Both the position numbers and the translations under genes were made by a program. The notes under the pieces were generated by a model. It did no database searches, was not told where the DNA came from, and saw nothing but the letters and a program-made list of their open reading frames with translations. This document shows positions 33,270 through 42,304 of a stretch of 64,000 nt of DNA, one piece after another; within the stretch, counting starts at the first letter, position 1, and each line of letters starts with the position of its first letter. The stretch covers positions 14,789,142-14,853,141 of the forward strand of contig CM060121.1 in NCBI GenBank assembly GCA_030522415.1. The letters are read 5' to 3'. This DNA is from Channallabes apus. Taxonomy: Eukaryota; Chordata; Actinopteri; Siluriformes; Clariidae.

Positions 33270-34864
33270 ACCCCTACCTCTACAAAATCAGTAACCATGT
33301 CAGACTGCAGATGTATACGATGTATGGGTACTTTCATAACTTCCATACTGAAACTTTGCACTAGCCTGCTGGATCCAACTGATGATTGACTTGAAAAAGG
33401 GAGGACGTCAGTACGTATAAAGGACTGTGCGGCTCCTGTATCACGCAATATCTGGACCTCTACCTGGTCATCCTTTTTACCAGTCAATGAAACAAACCCT
33501 TTAAACAAGAAAGGTAAATAAGTGGGGTCCGGCAATTCCTTTCCCTGTTCAGGCAACAAACATGAGCTAGCAGAGTTAACCAATGCAACCTCCTTTCTTT
33601 GAGACTGCTGTTTACGCTTCAGGGTCAGGCAGCTAGCGATCACGTGTCCTTTCTTATGGCAATAAAAACATTCTCGGGTCTCTTTAGACTGCTCACCATT
33701 TTGCTTGGGTGGCTGAACGTTCACTACAGCCCTAGGAACTGAACTCATTTCAAGTCCAACTGTCTGAAAAACATTTTTATGTGTAAGCACAAACTCATCC
33801 GCCAAGACTGCGGCTTGCGATAATGTTGTCACTTTTTGCTCATTTAGATATCTTACCATCCTCTCTGGAAGGCATTGCTTGAAATCCTCAAGTAACATTA
33901 GCTCCCTGAGTGAGGTGAAGTCGTCTGCCTTACTAGCGGTGCACCATTTGTCAAAAAGAATTGACTTCTCCTGTGCAAATTCTACGAAGGTTTGGGTAGC
34001 GTTTTTCTTACGATTACGAAACCGTTGCCTGTAGGCCTCTGGAACCAACTCATATGCCCTGAGTATGGCCGATTTAACCACATCATATTTCAAGCCATCC
34101 TCGAACGACAAAGTAGAGTACACTTCTAAAGCTTTGCCGACTAACTTGCATTGCAGTAGCAGTGACCACACATCTTTAGGCCAACCCAAAGAAGTCGCTA
34201 TTCGCTCAAAAGCGTTAAAATAGCTGTCCACTTCCGATTCTCTAAAATTGGGTACCAAAGCAATGTGTTTTCCCACGTCAAATGTGGTGGAGCCAGGATG
34301 AGTCGAATTAGCAGCCACCGATGAGAGGCTTGGCTGCGCAAGAGGAATTGCAGCGCTCATAGCTGCTTCAATATCCAATTTACGCAGCCTCACTTCCTTA
34401 TCGGCCTGAATTTCGAGCTTGCGGACTTCTAGACGCAGATCAAACTCTGCTTGGCGGGCTTGTGCTCGCTCCTCTGCCTCCAGACGGAGCCGTGCCAGTC
34501 TCACCTTGGTATGCAACTCCTCCCTTGAACTGGGAGTGCTTGGTGAAAAGGGTTCAAAGGGTGGCAAAACAGGTCCGACGTCCACATTAGTGTCCGACTC
34601 GGCCGTCTCTACCTCCTCTTTGCCTGTCTCAAGCACATCATGCCTATCGCCATGAGGATCAGTCTCTCTATCCGCATCAGCTAATGTTAAAACTCCCAAT
34701 TCGCATAGCCGATCTATCACTTCGGCTTTAATTGGCTTCTTTAAGGATTGCTTTGACACAGGAATTTGATAGTGGGTAGCTATTATAAGCAAGTCATCTT
34801 TCCTGCATTTTTCAATTACCTCCCATGAGGGATTGTCGATAAAATTTTGCAGGTTAAATGCCAT
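33197..34864 (-). CDS. Gmr1-like Gag-protease (SCAN-like capsid)
   Basis: 555 codons. An N-terminal matrix-like region (to about 100), a charged helical/coiled-coil stretch (about 111-168), then a capsid region whose C-terminal half (about 279-363: LRELMLLEDFKQCLPERM) resembles the SCAN domain. SCAN is known to derive from Gmr1-like gag. Then one CCHC knuckle (CFYCHKKGHVIASC, 399-412) and an aspartic protease starting RDTGAAQSF (DTG at about 475). Its C-terminal end is out of frame after about 33240. Gag packages the RNA; the protease matures the particle. Confidence 0.9.
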   Translation of the reverse strand: MAFNLQNFIDNPSWEVIEKCRKDDLLIIATHYQIPVSKQSLKKPIKAEVIDRLCELGVLTLADADRETDPHGDRHDVLETGKEEVETAESDTNVDVGPVLPPFEPFSPSTPSSREELHTKVRLARLRLEAEERAQARQAEFDLRLEVRKLEIQADKEVRLRKLDIEAAMSAAIPLAQPSLSSVAANSTHPGSTTFDVGKHIALVPNFRESEVDSYFNAFERIATSLGWPKDVWSLLLQCKLVGKALEVYSTLSFEDGLKYDVVKSAILRAYELVPEAYRQRFRNRKKNATQTFVEFAQEKSILFDKWCTASKADDFTSLRELMLLEDFKQCLPERMVRYLNEQKVTTLSQAAVLADEFVLTHKNVFQTVGLEMSSVPRAVVNVQPPKQNGEQSKETRECFYCHKKGHVIASCLTLKRKQQSQRKEVALVNSASSCLLPEQGKELPDPTYLPFLFKGFVSLTGKKDDQVEVQILRDTGAAQSFIRTDVLPFSSQSSVGSSRLVQSFSMEVMKVPIHRIHLQSDMVTDFVEVGVCSALPVKGVSFIMTYLYLTPSSL

Positions 34865-35006
34865 GGTTAAGCTTAATATTCTAATTCATGTTGGTGCTTT
34901 TTAAGGTACCTTTAAGCACACGAAATACACACAAGCCACTTAATTTCGAGTTCAAGTAAAAAAAAGCCTCCTCAACGTTAGTGCAGAGTAAAGAGTGAAC
35001 TTTTTA

Positions 35007-35019
35007 GGACGAGCCCCCA
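35007..35019 (-). other. Gmr1-like primer binding site (tRNA-Pro type)
   Basis: TGGGGGCTCGTCC on the minus strand, four bases inside the 5' LTR. It is complementary to the 3' end of tRNA-Pro, the primer type also used by gammaretroviruses. The match ends after 13 bases. Confidence 0.8.
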
Positions 35020-35023
35020 ATTA

Positions 35024-35914
35024 TGTTACGGTTTCCTATTTAGATGTTAAATTTGCTCTTAATGTCTAAGGGGGATAGGAAGCCGACATAAGAAAGAAAA
35101 AAAAAAGGAAGGTTAATATTTTGTAAACCGTCACTGATTACTATTTGAGAAGTCCGTTATGAACAAGAATGAGACAAACTCCAGAGTAGCGCTAAGTTTT
35201 AACAAACTTTAGTAATTTAAAGCACCAAAACACACAGTGGAAACCAATAGTACAAGTAGTGAAAGAAAGAATATTTACAGAAAATATATACAATGTATTA
35301 AATAGGCATTCAACGGTGGGAGCCACGAGCAGAGCTTAAATCAAAGAAATAAATAAAACAAAACACCTTCTAACTTGTGCGCGGCAGTCAACCTAACCTA
35401 TAAACGCAATGAAAACAAAATCAGGGCTTGGGATGCCCGCTAACTACACTAACTAGCCAAAACATAAGTACAACAAGAAGCTCTCACTCCTATCTAGTGT
35501 GTCTAAACAAAGTCTAACTCTACGTGCTGTTTATGTAAACCCTAGGGCGTACTAACCTGGACTCGACACCGCGAATAGAGACACGTCCAAGAACTCGTAC
35601 CGGGCGGAGTTGGGACGAACAATACATGTAAAGAGAGAGTAGCGTATCACGCACACACCATTCACAAATCACCATGACAACATACAGAATACCGGAAGTA
35701 TAGCATCACCATAACAACATATATATGAATGAAACAAAAGCCGCGCCGCTGGCTGCGTCACTTCCGGGTTCTTATACTCGGCTAGGGCAGTCTCATTGGT
35801 TCCCACGGGAATCGCGGTCACGCTGGAAACCATGATTGACGGGTGCGATGCCCAATCCCAGGACCTGAAAGACATAGGCACCAAAATACATGGGAAATAC
35901 TACGGGACGTAACA
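35024..35914 (-). repeat. Gmr1-like 5' LTR
   Basis: 891 bp, TGTTACGG to ACGTAACA in plus orientation, about 98-99 percent identical to 25153-26042 by eye. GTCTC follows at 35915-35919. Confidence 0.93.
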
Positions 35915-36337
35915 GTCTCCTATAACCAGAGCTCTTTCAGGTTTCTCAGCGGGTGCATCACTGAAGAGAGCAAACCTGTTGGACACGTGAAGTGCAGAGG
36001 AGGTGTGCTCCGGTGGGCTAGCCTTAGCGTTAGCGTTGGCTGAACGAGTATGCCGCCGAGTCATCACCCACTCGTCCCGCTGTGAGGGCTCTAATGCCGG
36101 AGTTGGGGGCTGTTTATCTCCGCCTGCGGCACCCAGACTGTCCGCTATGGGAATAACGCTGCTCTCGAGCTCTCTAACCCTCTCTAAAGTCTGGATGAGC
36201 TCCTCTAACGCTGATATCTTCTCCGTCAGAGTGCTCACTAACACACACCTATCACAAGTAGAATTATCACTAATGACGGAGAAAGAATGTCTAAACATCC
36301 TGCACTCTACACACTGAACGAGCTGAATGGTAGACAT
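35915..36337 (-). pseudogene. L2-type LINE ORF1, N-terminal part
   Basis: From ATG 36337: MSTIQLVQCVECRMF and CDRC form a Cys-x2-Cys pair-type zinc finger (about residues 9-34). A short leucine-rich coiled coil (LTEKISALEELIQTLERV) and a polar linker follow, then NRFALFS and ALVIGD, the first catalytic block of the SGNH domain. The coding sequence is cut there by the Gypsy insertion and continues at 25152. Confidence 0.88.
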
Positions 36338-36533
36338 GATAACGTACCTCTGTGTCGGAGTTTTAGTCGTTTGGAGCTGAATTCCGTTTGTTGTTCTTAG
36401 ACGAGGAAACTCGCGCGTTCTCCAAAAATCGCAGAAAAAAGGCGAAGCCGAATAGTATGAAGATGTAAAAGCTAGTTGCTATTAATATTATTATTGTATA
36501 AATGAAAAAGCTATGTAATTTAAACGCTGACAC
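36338..36533 (-). other. L2-type LINE 5' UTR
   Basis: About 195 bases between the ORF1 ATG and the right target duplication CATTCTC (36534-36540). A near-complete 5' end suggests full-length reverse transcription. Confidence 0.75.
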
Positions 36534-36540
36534 CATTCTC

Positions 36541-36990
36541 ACTGAACTATCTTCCGAAAGTTCCATAAACCCAACATGGACCCTACTGTTTTTGAAGCCT
36601 TCTGTCCTCCACCTTTACAGCTTCGGAGCAGGAGAGACTTCTCTTACTGTGTCCAGTACATTCTCTTCAGATTTATGTCCACCGCATCAGCCAGTGGCGT
36701 AAGTCAAAGCAGCCTTTACATGTTTTGGGGACGCGGGGGGGGGGGCGGCCGCCACTACACTTCCGTCATTAGAGATGCTATTGCCCTCTCCTACGAGGCG
36801 CGTTGGCTCACTTCGCCTCTAGGAATCTGGGCTCATTCAACCAGTGGGATCGCCTCATCTATTGCACTTGCAAGAGGTATTCCCCTGCAGAAATTGTGTG
36901 ACGCAGAGGGTTGGTCCTCTACGCACACATTTGTTACTGTATATTTATAGTCTGGATGTTCATGCTACTCCGGGCTCACGGGTCCTCGAG
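36541..36990 (+). pseudogene. DIRS-B tyrosine recombinase, C-terminal part
   Basis: Resumes right after the LINE: ACTGAACTATCTTCCGAAAG, SSLYMFWGR, IRDAIALSYEARWLTSPLG, HSTSGIASSIALARG and AEGWSSTHTFVTVYL. The HxxR box reads HSTS, so its catalytic Arg is mutated, and a G run and indels interrupt the frame. Confidence 0.8.
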
Positions 36991-37172
36991 TTAGTTGCCC
37001 AGGCATAATTCTGAGACCTTCTCGGCCTTGTGAGCACACGCTACACAACCTTGTGGTCCAGACACTTGCAGTGCGGCGGCGTTGGTACTCTTGTTCCCAC
37101 AGCGTTTTCACGCAGCATCAAGTATAGCCTTTTCAGGGAACAGGGTTACAGCAAAGTAACCCGAGACGTTCT
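36991..37172. repeat. DIRS-B right end (internal complementary and terminal region)
   Basis: GCGTTTTCACGCAGCATC, complementary to the left terminal repeat, followed by CAGGGTTACAGCAAAGTAAC, the shared DIRS end motif (10530-10550 in copy A). A full-length right terminal repeat is not present. Confidence 0.72.
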
Positions 37173-37546
37173 ACAGCTCCAAACGCAGCTTGTCAAGATT
37201 ACCAGAATTCTAATGAAACCAACTTTACAATCACAATATCCTGTAAATAATACCCAGAATAATCAACTTTGAAATTATACACTCCTGTGAGGAACATCCA
37301 GAACCAATACCAAGCCTTTATTACAGTTTTGTGTATGACCGGGATAGTTACTGTTTTTGGGTTCTGTCGATCCCAGTTTAGCCTATTGAATATGTATTTG
37401 ATTTGTTTGCCTGTGTTTGTGTTTTTAATAAATTCATTTGTACAGTATCTGCACCTAATTGACATTCATATTTTTGAACATATATTTGACAGAAAGAAAA
37501 TAATACAACCACTGTACAACTCCATCACCCCTACCGTTACCCTTGT
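37173..37546. other. Unassigned spacer between DIRS-B and the Mag-like element
   Basis: About 370 bases, AT-rich, with no recognised gene or repeat. Its end CTTGT (37542-37546) is the left target duplication of the Mag-like element. Confidence 0.6.
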
Positions 37547-37742
37547 TGTCGTGTTCTTCTTACTAATAAAAGAATGTCAACACTCTTGGTAACACAATAA
37601 CTTTTTTATTTACTTAACAGTCCACCGTATCCCGTAACTGATCACCTGTCTCTTCCTTACTCCCCTTCCGGTCTCCCCCCTTCAGGCATCCGTGTGCAAC
37701 AACATCCCTGGAATATTACCGATAACTTTCACAAATACCACA
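37547..37742 (-). repeat. Mag-like 3' LTR
   Basis: 196 bp from TGTCGTG to ACCACA. Compared with the other LTR I see three substitutions and a 2-bp indel. Confidence 0.92.
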
Positions 37743-38070
37743 TCTCCCCTTTCTAGAGAACAAAGGGTAGACTACCTTTGTCTCACCAGACCTTAGAGGA
37801 TTATTCTGCCTCCATAATGAAAGGTCTGTTCCTATCTAATTTCTTCATAAGAAAGAACAACGGAATAATATTTCCATAACACTCCCATTATACACAATCT
37901 TAGGAACATTCTTTTTTTTCATACTGTATTCCTATTTGCACAGGTTTACATAAAGCGTTCAGGAATCTTTCCCACTAGGATCATAACTATATACAGCACA
38001 TATTCTCTTTCATTAACCCATGTCTAAACCCTTAAACAAAACATTACTCTTTTTTTTTTTTTTTTTTTAG

Positions 38071-39834
38071 CTACAGGTTGAGTCTTTTGGGTTTGACAAC
38101 TGCTCTGCCATACCTAGTTCTAAGAGGGGAAGTCTTTGTAGGTAACACTGTTGGTACCATAGGAGATGGCATAGGAGCCTGTTCAGGAGCTGGCTCTGAT
38201 GTTTCTTGCTGTGGTGAAGTGTGCAAAGGTATTAGATGCTGACGATTGCGTCTGAGCACACCTTGGGGTAAATCCACCCAGTAAGACCTAGGTGTTGAGT
38301 GCTTGTGAAGCACAGTCCCAGATGACTTTTCGTCTGTCACCCATACCTGATCGCCTGGTGACAGACCATTAAGAGGCAAAACGCGATGACGCCTGTTGTA
38401 ATTTGTAGCATCTGACATCCTCTTCTCCTTTTCCTTCTGGAATAAGACCGCATGGTCAGGTAGTGATGGATCCAGCAGAGATGGAAGTACTGGCACTGTA
38501 GTGCGAAGACGTAGCCCCATGAGAAGCTGAGCTGGGCTGTAACCATTCTGAAGAGGTGTAGCTCTATCGGCGAGTAGAGCCAAGTATGGGTCTGCTGCCT
38601 TCTTCAAGAGATTTTTGACTGTCTGTACCGCACGCTCTACCTCTCCATTGCTTTGAGGAAACTTTGGGCTGCTAGTAAAATGTTTAAATCCATATGAATC
38701 CGCAAAGGAAACAAAAGCTTGCCCAGAGAACTGTGGGCCATTATCAGACATCAAAATTTCAGGAATTCCATGACGTGCAAAAATTGACTTCAGGTGGTTA
38801 ATAATGTCAATGGATTTTGTGTGAGCCACGTTTGCAATTTCAACATACCTTGAATAATAGTCAATGACAAGCAGATAGATTTTCCTCCCCAAGACAAACA
38901 GATCTGCTCCGAGTTTTTGCCATGGACGTTCAGGGCATTCTGTCGATATCAAAGGCTCTTTGTGATTTTGACGCTCACCTATACAAGTCCTACAATTAAG
39001 CACCATTTCATTTACTTGCTGACTAAGCCCCGGCCACCACACAGACTGACGCGCACGCTCTTTACATTTCACCACCCCTTGGTGTCCGTCATGCAACTTG
39101 GCGAGCACATCATTTCTCATTGCAGAAGGTATTACAAGCCTTGTATCCTTCAGCAGTAATCCATGTTTCACGGTGAGTGTGGCTCGTTCTGACCAGTAAC
39201 TTTTCAGCACTGACTCTTGTCTTGCATGTGCTGGCCATCCTTCCATACACAGCGTCATGACACGTGAACAGACACTATCAGCCTTCAGCTGCTCTCTCAA
39301 ATTGTCCAAGTATGTAGAACTTGCAGGTATACCTTTGATTATGCAGTCCACATAGATGTTGGTGCTCTCCATTAGTTCAAGCTCCTCTGAGGACATGCTT
39401 GACGTTACTGGTGAGCGTGACAGTGTGTCTGCAGTCCACAATGACTTTCCCGGAACATGCTGAATGGAATATGAGTAGCGCATTAATCGCATTCTAAAAC
39501 GTTGGATTCTTGGTGGCAGAAGATCTAATGCTTGGGCTCCAAGTAGGCTGACAAGAGGTTTATGGTCCGTCTCCAGACAGAAATGTTTCCCCAAGAGGAA
39601 ATCCTTGAACCTCTCGCAGGCCCACGTGAGACCCAGAGCTTCTTTTTCCACTTGTGCATATCTTTGCTCTGTTGGCGTGAGTGATCGTGAAGCATAAGCC
39701 ACTGGTTTCCATTCATCCCCCACCTTCTGGAGCAGAACACCTCCCAAACCATAAGATGATGCATCAGCTGACACTTTAATGTCACTGTTTGGGTCATATA
39801 TGGCCAGAACTGGAGGTGATGATAGTTCTGACAT
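38071..39834 (-). pseudogene. Mag-like RNase H and integrase
   Basis: 587 codons. RNase H: SADASSYGLGG, VEKEALGL, LETDHKPLVS and TADTLSRSP. Integrase: HHCC (HDGHQGVVKCK, CRTCIG), DDE core (GADLFVLG, MSDNGPQFSG, NGEVERAVQ), then the GDQVWV and STPRSYWV C-terminal part and a proline-rich tail. It is the same frame as the RT upstream, separated by one in-frame TAA at 39841-39843. The first Met (39834) is therefore not a true start. Confidence 0.9.
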
Positions 39835-39840
39835 AAGCGT

Positions 39841-40737
39841 TTAAAATGCAGTAGCCTGATCAACACCCCAAACCCAGCAATTTTTCTTGGAGAGGAGGTC
39901 ATGAAGCGGCTTATCCTTCTCCGCCAACTGTGGGATAAACTTCCCTAACTGATTGACCATGCCCAGAAAACTTCTTAGCTCACTCACATTTGTGGGCACA
40001 TCCATGTTCATCACAGCTTCAGTCTTTTTCGGGTCAGAACAGATGCCCTCAACTGAGATAATGTGACCAAGGAAACCCACTTTGTCCCTGGAAAGTTCGC
40101 ATTTGTCCACATTCAGAGTAATACCCGCTTTTTCCAGTCGCTGCAAAACGCTACGCAGACGAGTGTCATGTTCTACTTGGTCTCGCCCCCATATCAATAT
40201 GTCATCAATATGGCATACCACCCCATCCAGGCCCTCTGTAATTTCTGCCATCCTGCACTGAAAATGTTCTGGGGCTGAGGCAATGCCAAATGGAAGGCGA
40301 TTGAAGCAAAACCGCCCAAAGGGTGTAATGAAGGTGGTGTACTTGGCTGACCCTTCAGTAAGTGGAATCTGCCAGAACCCCATATTAGCATCCAGTTTGC
40401 TAAACATTGTCGCTCCTGCAAGCATCCCAAGGCTCTGTTCTACTGACGGCAGTATATATTTCTCACGACACACATATACATTTAAGCCGGTCAAGTCCAC
40501 ACATAAACGAACTTTACCATCTTTTTTGGGCACAACCACTATGCCAGCGCACCAGTCAGTTGGCTCCTTGACACGCCTAATAACACCTAGCTTCTCCATA
40601 CGCTGAAGCTCCTCTTTGACTTTTCCCAGTAATGGTAATGGGATCCTTCTGGGAGTTTTTAGAGAGAACGGCACAGCACCTGGTTTGAGCTTAATTGTGT
40701 ATGGCTGTTGCACCTCTCCTAGGCCGCTACAGTACAT
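39841..40737 (-). pseudogene. Mag-like reverse transcriptase
   Basis: Contains EELQRMEKLGVIRRV, VVVPKKDGKVRLCVDL, FSKLDANMGFWQIPL, FCFNRLPFGIASAPEHFQ and the catalytic CHIDDILIWG. It ends at a TAA where RNase H should follow (probably AAA-to-TAA). The junction with gag-PR holds a TAG and a one-base shift around 40735-40755. Confidence 0.9.
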
Positions 40738-40754
40738 AGCTTGGGGAAGTGTGC

Positions 40755-42065
40755 CTAAATAGTCTCCATATTTATAGCATCCACACGGATGAGCAACCCA
40801 AGTGCTACAATTGCGGGCAACCCAAGCAGTGGTGTGCTCAATTTCCTAACTACATACACCTTTTCCGTGCTCTGTTTGGTTCCTATAGTCAGTTTTAGTC
40901 TGGTAAACCCTGCCACTTCCAGAGGAATGCGTCCAGGTCCAAACAAAGGTTTCTCTGGATTCTGAAGAACAGGTTGCTCCGTACCACAAAAAAGGTTGTT
41001 AAAAACAGTCTGGGGAATAACAGTAACATCCGCACCAGTGTCCAGTTTAAATGTGATGTTTTTTTCCATTACACATATGTCCACTGTCCATGCATCAGCA
41101 TTTGATGTCACAGAGCCAAGAAAGAAACCATTCTCTTCCTCCTCTATGCCGAATACAGCTTTGCCTGTGAAACATACACGCTGGTAATGTCCTTTTTTCC
41201 CGCAGGAATGACACTTTGCATCGTTAGCTGGACACTCATGCTTTGGGTGAGGCGTACCACCACATTTATTGCACTGGGAACTTTTTGAATGCCTAATATG
41301 ATAGTTGTGTGTTTTTGTCCCAAAACTTCTGGTTTTACCAAATTTGGGCTTTTCTTTTTGTTGTCTGCCTTTAGATACAATGTCCACAGAGCTAACATCT
41401 GTCTTTACCCCAAAGGCATCACTCCTCAACATGCTTTGCTGCTTTTTAATCTCCTCGGATTGTCTAGCCATGTTGATAGCTTTTTCCAGGTCCAAGCCTT
41501 TTTCCATTTGCATACGTTCAGATAACCTCGTATCAGCCAACCCTACTACAATCCTGTCTCTTATGAGCTCATCGTGCAATGTCCCATAGTTGCAATGCTC
41601 TGCTAATGCATACAGGGCTGTGACAAATGCATCAACTGTCTCATTAGGTCCTTGCTTACGCATGTTAAATCGTGCACGCTCGTAAACAATGTTCTTTTTC
41701 ACTACAAAGAAAGAGTGAAAGCCGTCTTTCACTTTATCGTATTGACACTGGTCTGCGTCACTGAGCTGCAAGCTCCTCAAAACGTCATCAGCCTCATCTC
41801 CCATACAATAAATCAGCGTGTTCACCTGATGGTCGTCGGAAGACGCTGTCAAGTTGCTCGCTTGGCGGAACCTCTCGAATCTCCGAATCCATTTTGTCCA
41901 CTCGTGTGGCTTGGAAAAGTCAAATGGCTCTGGTGGCTGAATATTAAACGTAGCGCTGGGTGTGCTAGCCATTCCGCTAACTACTTCCTCGCTTAGCTCG
42001 TCTCCGCTGTCGGACATTAAATCGCAAAAAAGTATCCTCACTTTTTTTTTTTTCAGACTTTTCAC
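40755..42065 (-). CDS. Mag-like Gag-protease
   Basis: 436 codons if read from 42065; the Met at 42017 (MSDSGDEL) is an equally good start. Gag core: PFDFSKPHEWTKWIRRFERFR. Two zinc knuckles, CNKCGGTPHPKHEC and CHSCGKKGHYQRVC (about residues 271-305). The aspartic protease begins FKLDTGADVTVIP, with a GLPAIVALGL C-terminal end. Gag and PR share one frame. A stop near 40755 and an indel break the link to RT. Confidence 0.9.
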   Translation of the reverse strand: MKSLKKKKVRILFCDLMSDSGDELSEEVVSGMASTPSATFNIQPPEPFDFSKPHEWTKWIRRFERFRQASNLTASSDDHQVNTLIYCMGDEADDVLRSLQLSDADQCQYDKVKDGFHSFFVVKKNIVYERARFNMRKQGPNETVDAFVTALYALAEHCNYGTLHDELIRDRIVVGLADTRLSERMQMEKGLDLEKAINMARQSEEIKKQQSMLRSDAFGVKTDVSSVDIVSKGRQQKEKPKFGKTRSFGTKTHNYHIRHSKSSQCNKCGGTPHPKHECPANDAKCHSCGKKGHYQRVCFTGKAVFGIEEEENGFFLGSVTSNADAWTVDICVMEKNITFKLDTGADVTVIPQTVFNNLFCGTEQPVLQNPEKPLFGPGRIPLEVAGFTRLKLTIGTKQSTEKVYVVRKLSTPLLGLPAIVALGLLIRVDAINMETI

Positions 42066-42087
42066 TGTTCCGACGTGGTTTTCACAG

Positions 42088-42101
42088 CACTTCTGACACC
42101 A
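42088..42101 (-). other. Mag-like primer binding site (tRNA-Leu type)
   Basis: TGGTGTCAGAAGTG on the minus strand, directly next to the 5' LTR. It is complementary to the CACTTCTGACACCA 3' end of a leucine tRNA. Confidence 0.75.
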
Positions 42102-42299
42102 TGTCGTGTTCTTCTTACTAATAAAAGAATGTCAACACTCTTGGTAACTCACAATAACTTTTTTATTTACTTAACAGTCCATCGTAGCCCGTAACTGATC
42201 ACCTGTCTCTTCCTTACTCCCCTTCCGGTCTCCCCCCTTCAGGCATCCGTGGGCAACAACATCCCTGGAATATTACCGATAACTTTCACAAATACCACA
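42102..42299 (-). repeat. Mag-like 5' LTR
   Basis: 198 bp from TGTCGTG to ACCACA, followed by the target duplication CTTGT. Confidence 0.92.
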
Positions 42300-42304
42300 C
42301 TTGT

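Larger units (their letters stand above)
25153..35914 (-). mobile_element. Gmr1-like Ty3/Gypsy LTR retrotransposon
   Basis: A minus-strand element with 890/891-bp LTRs and the 5-bp target duplication GTCTC (25148-25152 and 35915-35919). It has a tRNA-Pro-type primer site and the unusual order gag-PR-INT-RT-RH, which is diagnostic of the Gmr1 family first known from Atlantic cod. LTRs differ at about a dozen sites. It is interrupted by a foldback DNA element in INT and a SINE in RNase H, and has frameshifts at the PR/INT and INT/RT junctions. No envelope gene. Confidence 0.93.
20673..36533 (-). mobile_element. L2-type LINE split by a Gmr1-like Gypsy element
   Basis: A minus-strand non-LTR retrotransposon. 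Its own sequence is 20673-25152 plus 35920-36533, about 5.1 kb. It has a 5' UTR, an ORF1 with zinc-finger/coiled-coil and SGNH esterase parts, an ORF2 with AP endonuclease and RT, a long 3' UTR and a GAATT-type tail. The target duplication CATTCTC lies at 20666-20672 and 36534-36540. The L2 (CR1-group) assignment rests on RT motifs and the 3' UTR. It is near full length but frameshifted. Confidence 0.9.
17175..37172 (+). mobile_element. DIRS-like retrotransposon copy B, split by a 15.9-kb insertion
   Basis: A plus-strand relative of copy A. The left part covers 17175-20672 (terminal repeat, gag, RT remnant, two partial recombinase copies) and the right part 36541-37172 (recombinase C-terminus and the internal complementary/terminal region). 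The L2 LINE at 20673-36533 separates them. A SINE and a LINE 3' fragment are also inserted in the left part. All genes are pseudogenes. Confidence 0.85.
37547..42299 (-). mobile_element. Mag-like Ty3/Gypsy LTR retrotransposon
   Basis: 4.75 kb on the minus strand, with short LTRs (196 and 198 bp) and the 5-bp target duplication CTTGT (37542-37546 and 42300-42304). The order is LTR-gag-PR-RT-RH-INT-LTR with no envelope gene. A purine tract (AGAAAGGGGAGA, 37754-37743 on the minus strand) abuts the 3' LTR. Two knuckles in gag and the RT/INT motifs suggest the Mag clade; the clade is inference. Few lesions, so it is young. Confidence 0.9.

Noticed and set aside
38041..42299. Possibility that the Mag-like element is an endogenous retrovirus
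   Set aside because: No envelope gene between integrase and the 3' LTR, and Gypsy-type RT and integrase motifs.
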